This document shows, one piece after another, positions 55,991-64,000 of a DNA stretch of 64,000 nt. The notes beneath the pieces are model-generated. The model worked only from the letters and a program-made list of their open reading frames with translations. It made no database searches and was not told where the DNA came from. The translations under genes were made by a program, and so were the position numbers. Positions within the stretch are counted from its first letter, which is position 1. Each line of letters opens with the position of its first letter. Source of the DNA: Lytechinus pictus (Eukaryota > Echinodermata > Echinoidea > Temnopleuroida > Toxopneustidae); contig NC_087249.1 in NCBI RefSeq assembly GCF_037042905.1, positions 9,916,001 to 9,980,000 on the forward strand, read 5' to 3'.

Positions 55991-58493
55991 GATGGAAGAT
56001 AAATCAAAACACGTTCCGAATGAAATGAATCATCTGATTGTAATCGAGTTAGATTGAGTATGTAAGGCGTCTTTTTAATATCAATAAATGAATAAAGATA
56101 ACAAAAGGACCAATAAAAGTACGTGTTTTAAATGCGAGAGAAAGGGAGAGATATAGAGAGAGGCAGAGAAGACAGAAAAAGGGGAAGAGACTGAGAGAGG
56201 GAGAGAAAGAGAGAATGGGGGGGGGGAGAGAAGGGGGGGGGGGTAATGACATGGCAAATCAAAATTGTATAGCTGAAATATTGAGATTTATTGATGCTGT
56301 GTGATATTTTGTTTACATTATTTATGACCTTTACCACAAGATCAATAAGATGATCTCCCAAGTTTAATCAAGGAGTTTTAAGAGATAGAGAACCATCCAA
56401 CACATTCATTTACAGCCACTTTAATGCCGCAAGGATAAAATATGTTCTTCATTGGATTTGTCTTGCAGATTGTACACAAAAGATTCGGACCTAACTACAG
56501 ACTTACGGGCCAGATACAATAGGAAATAGGTTTTTAATACTTTTCGCTGCAACTGGTGGGATATTATGAACAAACACATTGCTAACTTTTAAGGGGGAAA
56601 GTAAAAATAAATGTCATATTTATTTACTATGATTTGAAATTACATTACTGGCTGCATGTTACCGCAACTGTGACACATATCACAAATAGATAGGATTACA
56701 TTCCCTGAAACAAGTCTTTTGTACTGTGGAAGTGCGTGGGAATTTGTAAAATGTCGATTTAAAGATTATCAAATTCTCGGGGTTTCTCTTTTTGAAATTT
56801 GTATACAATCCTTCGCCCAATTTCAGAAAATAAGGCTTTGAGATTTATTTCGTCATGTGATTAATATCCACATTTTGGGATCAAATAGAATGGGAAATAT
56901 TCCCAATTATCGATATTCAAAACAAATCAGTTCAATTTCCCATGAAACTGGCGGCATTAAAGGTCACCAAAGGTTTGTGTCACTCCGTCTCTTAAAACTC
57001 CTTGGTTTAATTTACATTTCAGAACGAATTTATGGTATCAAAGTTCTTCCTAACAGTTTATTTCTACGAGATTCGTTTCACTGCTGTAATATCTCGAATC
57101 TTACCTAGGGGCAAACCCATGTTTCGATAAGGGGAGCGACGAGACTCGAGATGACGTCATATTTTTTCTGAATTTTTAATCTATTTTAAAGAGAATTTGT
57201 GGAGATGGGTTTGTTGAAGGGATACTCCAGGCTGAAAATAAAATGAATTTGAACGGGTAAGTAAAATCAGAGTAAACAAAACACTGAAAATGTCTTCAAA
57301 ATTGGAAAGGAAATAACAAAATTATGATACTTTATAGCATTGCATTATTTCGGTAAAACAGTTCAATGCATGTCCTCATAAGTATGTAATGAGCAAGCCG
57401 ATGATGTCATATCCTTATTCTTTTCTATTTCATTATATGAAATTGTATTTATTTTTTCCACCAAGAATTAAAATTGGATTGACAACCTATTTAATGCATT
57501 ATAATATATTCTTTGCTGTAACTAATTTTTGCTACAAGGGAGACATATCATACACACATGAAAATATAAAATCATGATTTCATGTAATATTATGGGATGA
57601 AAATGTGGACTTCGACCTCATCAGCCCACCTAATGAATGTTCACTACTGCGTGGATATAAGGGTTTCCAAAAAAATTGCCAAACTTTTGAATTCAATAAC
57701 TTCGTTGATAGATTTTGATGAAATTTGTAGTGTTTTGCTCGTTTGCTCTATTCGATTTTATTATTTTCAGCCAGGAGTACCCCTTTAAATCTTGCATAAG
57801 GTGATTGTAACAATCGGTGACAATACAATTGTGTTCCATGGAGTTGATTTTACCATAGCACACTGTTTGCATAATGTTCCCATTGTTTTGTCTATAAACC
57901 TCATACACACACACCCACTCCCTCACCCCACACATGCACACCAGTAAATTATTTTTGTCGAAAATCGCAATGCAAAACAGCAATGCCTCGAGGACTCTGC
58001 ATGGACAAACGACTTGTTTGATATTTTCGTCCGGTCCGAGTCTTAAAAGGATGTGCTGTCCCTGTCCACCGACTTTCGACAATGCCCGCTAATCTGTCCA
58101 TTGTCAGTTGACGGGCATTTTCAATAGATTCTCAACGTTCTCGAAAGCGTCTGCGAAGTGGATGCAAAAATACGCGGGGGGGGGGGTGGGTCACAAGCGA
58201 TGCAATTGAATGATTTACATCTATATCTCAAAGGATTTGCATTTCGATCGTTGAGATTTGAGAATAAATATGTACGGTGCAAACCAAATCCTTAATTCGA
58301 TTGGTTCCCAACTATAATCGATCTGCATGTATTTCAAATCTATGCAATATAGAGTGTATTTCTATTCCTTTATTCATTCTTGTCTCTAGCTTTCTCCGCT
58401 CACCCTTAATCTTGGTAAATACAGTATATGGTTCTAAAAAACACTTATACATATTTCTTGATCAGGGGAGTCGATATTATGTTGGATTACATT

Positions 58494-58885
58494 ACCGTCA
58501 AATTCTCGGTTTATTTTCATTTGGTCCAATGCCAATTCGTCCAATTGCCAACTCGTTTACTATCATTTGGTCTACCATCAGTTCGTCCAATATCCACTTG
58601 GTCTAATTGCCATTTCGTCCACTCACCATTTCGTCTAATAAACAGTTGGTCCAATAGCCATTAAGTCCATATACCATTTGGTCTAATTATAATAGGTGTT
58701 GATTGGGCAAAATGAATGAAATAAAAAATGATTAGACCAACTGGTTATGAGACGAAGTGATGATTGGAACGAATGGTTGGACCAAATGGTTGTTGGACGG
58801 AATGGCATTAGACTAAATGAAGGTAGACCATGTGGAGAGTGGACGAGTTGGCAGTGGACAAATTGGCCCGCAAATGAGCAATTTA
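58494..58885. repeat. GTC-rich long inverted repeat, copy 2
   Basis: Same block structure, for example CATTTGGTCCAATGCC on the left and GGACGAGTTGGCAGTGGAC on the right. Confidence 0.75.
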
Positions 58886-59339
58886 CCAAATTCTCATATG
58901 ATTAGCTCCTCAAGAAGCTTAGAAAAACATAAAAAATAAACCGTGAAAATCTGGACCTATACCCGTTTTAAACCGTCCATAATTTCAGAATGATTTGTTG
59001 ACTTTCTTTACTTAAGTTTTTAAATTGTTTTAATTCGGTAGTCATCCTCGACACAATAAACTGCTCATAACCCTAAATACATTTTATCTTGACTACAAAT
59101 ACAAAGGACGACAGACAAAAGCAGGGGATGACCGATAATTTGGGTTTATTCAAATAGCATCATCGCATTGTAAAGAAGTTTCGCCGATTACATCGACTTA
59201 TGATAAACTTGTAGATGCAATAAATCAACATTCATTAAAACTGATCCTCTGGTAAAAGAAAATGTAAGTACAGATTTAATTTGGCAGACTCGTACTTACA
59301 AGTGTCTAATGTCTGGTTCATTTGACTCTCATAAAGACT

Positions 59340-59345
59340 TTTATT
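59340..59345 (-). terminator. Candidate polyadenylation signal of the arylsulfatase gene
   Basis: AATAAA on the minus strand about 90 bases past the stop codon. It is the first such hexamer downstream. Use is not shown by sequence alone. Confidence 0.4.
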
Positions 59346-59432
59346 TGGGTTTTTTCAGAGATGGGTTTAGAGAAACCTGTGATAAAAATTCAACTTCAAG
59401 GTCACATTTTAGGCGTACAGATTTCCATTAAT

Positions 59433-60109
59433 CTATGGTTTGTAATACCTTGCGGCTAGCTGTTCAAGGTACCGGTAACATTGAGGCAAACCAGGTTCAT
59501 GGACATAGTTACAGACACAGTTGGTGTCTTGACTGCAGCACGGGACAATTGAGTGATCAAACGTGTCCAGAAGAGGTTCCCCTTTGACCAAGGCATTCTT
59601 GTGTGCCGTCACAGCCGCCTTGATATTCACAAACACAGCGTCGAGTCCGCAGGCTTCCAAAGGATACGCTTCGCCGGGATCCTTGTCAAGGTCGAAGAGG
59701 AGAGGCGGGTTGTGCTCGGTCACGCATTCACCCTCGCATTCGTTGCAGTCGAAGTAATCCTCCAGCGGCAACCCACCAGCGCATTTCTGACCGTACTCGT
59801 TCTGACTGCGGACACGTTGGGTCTTGAAGTGGGCTTTGTACTTGCCGATCCTGACGGCCATCAGGGTGTCCTTGCAGTAGTAGAAGAACGCGTCATGGGG
59901 CGACGAATCGTCGTTCAGGAGGACTCCCCTGATACTCTTTCCATCGTAGATACGGTCTGTCGGAAGCTTGGTGCCGCCCAAGTCAGCTGCTGTAGCGATG
60001 ATGTCCATTGATGTGACGAGCTCGTTGGAAACTCCAGGTTTAATCGTCCCAGGCCAGTATACGATGTATGGAATTCTGTGCCCACCTTCCCAAGAAAGTG
60101 ATTTACCAC
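59433..60109 (-). CDS. Arylsulfatase terminal exon
   Basis: Begins [20 protein letters not shown] after acceptor CTGGCAG and runs 224 residues to TAG at 59435-59433. Contains [22 protein letters not shown], a Cys-rich stretch ([11 protein letters not shown]), [13 protein letters not shown] and a final [10 protein letters not shown] cluster. An upstream in-frame extension to 60188 is intron. Confidence 0.94.
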
Positions 60110-63100
60110 CTGCCAGAAAATACAAATAAGACATTAAACATCGTTGAATCAGAATAAAGGTCAAATGTTTACTCTTTTTTCCCGGCAAGAAAAATGGGTA
60201 TTCTTAGGAAATATCCATAACAGTCCTTTATGTTTGCATTCACAATTTTATCTCTTAAACACTTGTATAGAAATACGAGCATTGTCAACACACACACAAA
60301 AATAGCGAATTAGATATTGGTGCATACACCGACGCACTTATTATGGTCTAAGATAAAGAAGCAATTGCGTTTGATGGAAGATTTCTTTTATAAAAAAAAA
60401 GTGTAGCGTCAACTCCGAACAAGTCTTTACAGACTCTAACTTTCATAAACAGTGGTTATATAGTTTCAAATTATTTCTGAATTTTTACCTCTGAATATAT
60501 TGGCATCCCCTCCTTCCTCACAATACTCGCGATGGGGTCCGTGATCAGAGATGAAGAATATGATGGTGTTGTCGTCGAGTTTCTCTTCTTCCAACTTTTT
60601 AACGATTTGCTGAACAGCATCATGCATTTCCAGCAAGTTATCACCATATCGACCTAATAAAGTAAATACAATGCAAAAAGCACCGTGAGGATATGTTTGC
60701 AAGGCGATTGCCGTATTAGCGTCACACTCAAGAAATGACAATGCAATGTTTTCCTTTAAAAAGATGATTGATACGATCAAAATTAATCAATGTGATGCTC
60801 CTCCAATCACAGTGTCAAAGAAAAAAAAGCCATGATCCAAAATACTAAGATTCTTCTTAAAAGAACAAAGATGAATCTTAAGTGTTGTGTAGCAGCCAAG
60901 TGGATAAAAAAAATCAGTAAATTCCTTTGTGTTTTCAGAGGGAGAGGGTGCGTACGTGTGCATTTGATATGAAACTTCAAACAATCGCAAATTGGCGTTA
61001 TGGCACCAATTCAACCACTTATTACTTGCAAATTTGCAACTGATGCCTTTTTTCACAAGAAAAACATGAATTGAATTTGATCGATTAGTTGCAAATTTGA
61101 TTTATGTTTCCAAATTGCGAATAAGTTCCTGTCAACACCATCGATATCATAAAGCTGAATATAGCTACAACGCGTTCTTTCGAGGCCATTAACAGTACTC
61201 GGAAAGGTTTAATTCCAATTGGTCTAATGCAAATTCGTCTAATGACCAACTCGTCTACTATCATTTGGTCTATCAATTCGTCCACTATCCACATCCATAA
61301 CCAGTTGGTACAATAGCCATTTAGTCCATAAACCATTTGATCTAATTGGATTAGTGCTAATTGGGCGAAATGGATGAAAAGAAAATGGGTATTAGACCAA
61401 CTGGTTATTAGAGGAAATGGTCTTAGACGAACTGGTGATAAGACGAAGTGATTGTTGGACCAAATGGTTGTAAGACGAAATGTTGATGGACGGAATTGCA
61501 TTAGACTAAATAAAGGTAGACCATTTAATGAGTGGACGAGTTGACAAAAGACGAATCGGCAGTTTACCCTCAAGCGCACACAGAGTTCCACATTTTTTTC
61601 TCTTGAGTGTGCGTTGTTTCTTATGCTTTGGTATAGCCCCCAAATCATAGTATGCCCCCAAAATACTGTTGTGTCATGTAGTAATGTTCATGTCTAGCTT
61701 CAAGGCCGTGCGTGCAGCAATATACGAGTTCCATCCAGCTTTTTTATATCAATGGTCAACATGCTCTGATACGGACACCCCTGTCCAAACGGAGTAACTT
61801 TTAACGCTATACAAAAATGCAGAATATATATTTTGGGACGTGCGCATGATATACCCCCCAAAAATCTCTTTTTTTTGGGGGGGGGGTTTAAAGATGAAAA
61901 ATCATTTCCATTTTATTTCCACATGTGACGACATGTCCATTTATAATTCCACGGAATACATAAAAAAAAAAAACAATCAAGGTGCCGCACCTTTCAAATA
62001 ATGTTCACGTGTCAAGGAGAAAAAAAATCACGATATTTTTGTTTAAACAAGGATATGATATGTGTCGTGTTGTGTTCGAAATATATCCTTAACTTAAATA
62101 TGCACATTCTGAAACAGTGAAGCTACACTCACCTCGACGGGACGTGCAAGCGAAGTCGTCGCTTGAGAAAAGACTAGTGTGCATGTGGGCAAAGGCAACG
62201 TATAAGAAGAATGGGTCATCGATGTTGTCTTCAATGAAATTGATGGCATCACGAGTAAACGCTTGGGTTAGACCCTTATGTTGGTAAGGTTGCGACAGCA
62301 GTGTTGCGTTGTAATAGAGGTAGCATTTACTACTTTCTGGAAAGTCTAAATGAAGCTAAAAAGGAGTAAAATGACAACACAAAATTAACCAACCGTCAAT
62401 TATTTCATTATAATAGCCTTTAATTTAATAAAATTTATTGCCTTATTTAGGTCTTATATACAAAAAATGTGCATACAGCACAAAGAGCGAAATGGTAACA
62501 CAATGAACTGCAAACGACAAGACCTCTATATCTGTCTATAGAATATGATACAATATTCCTGATAGTCTTTCAAATGTTTATACTCCATACATCCCTCTAA
62601 ACAAGGTTACCATAGCGATACACTCAAAAAGAAAAAATCCATGGGTTACACCATTCTTGTATGTGGTCTCTCATTGGCTGTTAATAAATATCTATATGTA
62701 GTCTTAAAATGTACGTTTTTAGAAAACTGTCAATAAAACGGAATACATTAGCCTAAACACCTTTTATTTCTTTAGAGAAACTAAACTATTTTGAGAGGGA
62801 AAAAAGTACTTGTTATGCTCCTTTGTAACATAATTGAAGCGGTGTGGATGTATCGAGTAATGAATTTAGCATGTTACCGTTCAAGTTGGCCTGTATTACA
62901 AGACTACACTGCCCAGAATGTTCTATTGTGGGTTAGGAACCGGGCCAGAAGTGAGTAGCCGAGGACTGGAGATGGTGATATTATGGTTGCTGGTCCATTT
63001 TTTGCATTATAATGTTTACAATTCTAAAAATAACTTACCCCTGTATCGTCGCAATTCCAGCTGTTGGTAAAGGGAAGGTTATGGCCCACATAATCAAATC

Positions 63101-63593
63101 CGTGATTGAAGGGAAGATGAGCACCGTCTGTGGGCGAATTCTCATTGATTCCTGAAAATTAGACAAAAAGGTCTCGAAAATTACATTTATGCGAGGATGG
63201 GAGATTCCAGCAGTTTACTTTGACATTTAAGCGTAACTTTTATGCAAAACAGTAAAGCATCATGGTCCTTTAAGGATTTCATAAGGCCTATATCATTCCA
63301 AGGGGAGGAAGTCCCGTTTTAGAAACGTGCACTCGCTTTTATTGTCTAATGAAGGGAGTAAAGAGGGTCCTTTGCTTCTGTCGTTATGCCCCTTCTCCAC
63401 CCCTCTTCGACCTCTCTACCCACGATTTATTGGAACTACTTACCAAGATGCCATTTTCCGACCATGCCTGTTGCATACCCGGCCTGTTTCATGGCCTCGG
63501 CTATGGTGATTTCACTTTTCGGTAGACCAGTCTTCGTCCAGGGTAGGAACACACGAGTCTCTCCATAGGTACCAATACGTACGGGCAAGCGAC
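59433..63593 (-). CDS. Arylsulfatase, 3' five exons (N-terminal part beyond the right edge)
   Basis: Exons in transcript order: 63593-63444, 63151-63039, 62355-62133, 60653-60489, 60109-59433; all junctions keep frame (about 442 residues visible). The family hydrolyses sulfate esters using a formylglycine made from the Cys of CxPSR. That motif and the N-terminal metal-binding aspartates should be encoded upstream of the window, since the first visible residues (GRLPVRIG) normally follow it. Visible conserved features: [13 protein letters not shown] (sulfatase signature 2, with catalytic Lys and His), the His of [15 protein letters not shown] (metal-binding Asp, with His where many family members have Asn) and [14 protein letters not shown] (catalytic Lys). 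The C-terminal part has a cysteine-rich insert and [18 protein letters not shown], typical of the ARSA/steryl-sulfatase branch. Probably secreted or lysosomal. Exact substrate unknown. Confidence 0.93.
60489..60653 (-). CDS. Arylsulfatase exon with metal-binding SDHG
   Basis: Encodes [38 protein letters not shown] and GGDANIFRG. The Asp of SDHG is the expected calcium ligand. Acceptor TTATTAG, donor G|GTAAAA, phase 1 to 1, 165 bases. Confidence 0.93.
60654..62132 (-). other. Arylsulfatase intron with dispersed repeat
   Basis: Intron between two sulfatase exons. It holds a copy of the GTC-rich inverted repeat (61200-61573) and otherwise AT-rich sequence; no other exon seen. Confidence 0.6.
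61200..61573. repeat. GTC-rich long inverted repeat, copy 3
   Basis: Same block structure inside an arylsulfatase intron. The left and right halves would fold into a long imperfect hairpin. Confidence 0.75.
62133..62355 (-). CDS. Arylsulfatase exon
   Basis: Encodes [20 protein letters not shown] and [20 protein letters not shown]. The His of AHMHT corresponds to the substrate-side histidine of the family; NAT is an N-glycosylation sequon. Acceptor CTTTTTAG, donor G|GTGAGT, phase 0 to 1, 223 bases. Confidence 0.93.
63039..63151 (-). CDS. Arylsulfatase exon
   Basis: Encodes [37 protein letters not shown]. The LPxxHGFD-type segment follows signature 2 in this family. Acceptor TTTTCAG, donor GGG|GTAAGT, phase 1 to 0, 113 bases. 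Confidence 0.93.
63444..63593 (-). CDS. Arylsulfatase exon with sulfatase signature 2
   Basis: Encodes [18 protein letters not shown], then [20 protein letters not shown] and HLG across the junction. Acceptor TTTTCACCAG, donor G|GTAAGT, phase 1 to 1, 150 bases. Confidence 0.94.
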
Positions 63594-64000
63594 CTGGTGA
63601 AAAAAAAAAAATTACCGCGCCCTTGTTTAATCATGTAACATGCCATATGTGAGAGGTAAATATTTGGGCATCACAGCTCATCCGTATGCTTGGTAATCTC
63701 GTTTAAACACCAAGACCTTTCTTTTTTTCATCCTTTTAAAATAAACTATGCTTACACGAGAAACCAATGAGCCATGGTATCAAAGGGCAGCAAGAGCGCA
63801 TCTGCATAATTATCTCAAAGTGCAGCTATAAGTCTTTATCCGTTGCCAGCTATGATCCCCAGCTCAAAAGGCACAAATGTATGTAATTGTAGGTGAAGCC
63901 CCCTCCCCCTTCCGAACACAAACAGCAACGGTTCGTAAATTCAGATTTTTTCTTTGTTTTCTTTGCGAAAATAGTATATAATTTACCTTTTATTATCGTA
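63594..64000 (-). other. Arylsulfatase intron running off the right edge
   Basis: No exon borders or sulfatase motif are visible here; in particular no CxPSR coding sequence on the minus strand. It should be part of the intron before the 63593-63444 exon. Confidence 0.6.

Larger units (their letters stand above)
55991..59432. other. Intergenic region between arylsulfatase and the MAM gene
   Basis: The 5' end and promoter of the minus-strand MAM gene must lie in its left part, but I see no clear TATA box. A purine-rich run with G tracts lies at 56135-56245, a relative of the GCAGACGCTTTC element at about 57950-58165, and a GTC-rich repeat at 58494-58885. Confidence 0.5.

Noticed and set aside
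59553..60011. 152-codon plus-strand ORF
   Set aside because: Antisense shadow of the arylsulfatase terminal exon; the minus frame carries the conserved motifs.
60110..60188. Upstream extension of the arylsulfatase terminal ORF to a Met at 60188
   Set aside because: CTGGCAG at 60110 is a good acceptor and joining at 60109 restores [12 protein letters not shown]; the extension is intron.

Overview
This window is animal nuclear DNA. It has spliceosomal introns with GT-AG borders, AT-rich noncoding DNA, many tRNA-derived SINEs, terminal-inverted-repeat (TIR) elements and microsatellites. A sea urchin or a close marine deuterostome fits best, from the arrays of MAM exons, an arylsulfatase of the type abundant in sea urchins, and the repeat style. 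The species is an inference. There is no bacterial-style operon, CRISPR array or phage here.

Three protein-coding genes can be assembled exon by exon with consistent reading phase. (1) Plus strand, 361-25145: the 3' part (14 exons) of a multi-MAM single-pass membrane protein whose 5' end lies left of the window. It ends in a transmembrane exon with a 52-residue cytoplasmic tail carrying an NPNY (NPxY-type) motif. (2) Minus strand, 55990-29261: a complete paralogue of 19 exons, predicted 1117 residues, with signal peptide, six MAM domains, transmembrane helix and a tail of only about 13 residues. The two genes are convergent, with about 4.1 kb between stop codons. Each MAM domain is built from three exons in the phase pattern 1-0-1, and in both genes the boundary between the last two MAM domains has lost its intron in the same place. 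(3) Minus strand, from the right edge to 59433: the last five exons of an arylsulfatase. The exon with the CxPSR formylglycine motif is not in the window.

Most of the rest is intron filled with transposable elements. Several have clean ends and target-site duplications (TSDs): a 1.55 kb hAT-like element at 19370-20916 (8-bp TSD), a 114-bp hAT-like foldback at 24727-24840 (8-bp TSD), three copies of a CAGGGGCCGCGG-ended MITE (two with 5-bp TSDs), a TIR element at 1615-3617 (TA), and an 897-bp element at 11054-11950 with a 9-bp TSD. That last element carries the first exon of a RecQ-like helicase with a damaged Walker A motif, and it is nested inside another MITE.

Other unusual content: two inverted arrays of a 15-bp minisatellite open in several frames on both strands, a compact tRNA-like gene with a UCA anticodon followed by a T6 tract, four DR1-type nuclear-receptor-like sites inside one repeat, and a GC-AG intron in the complete MAM gene. 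In the feature names, MAM modules are numbered M1-M6 after the complete minus-strand protein; each is split into exon A (N-terminal), B (middle) and C (C-terminal).
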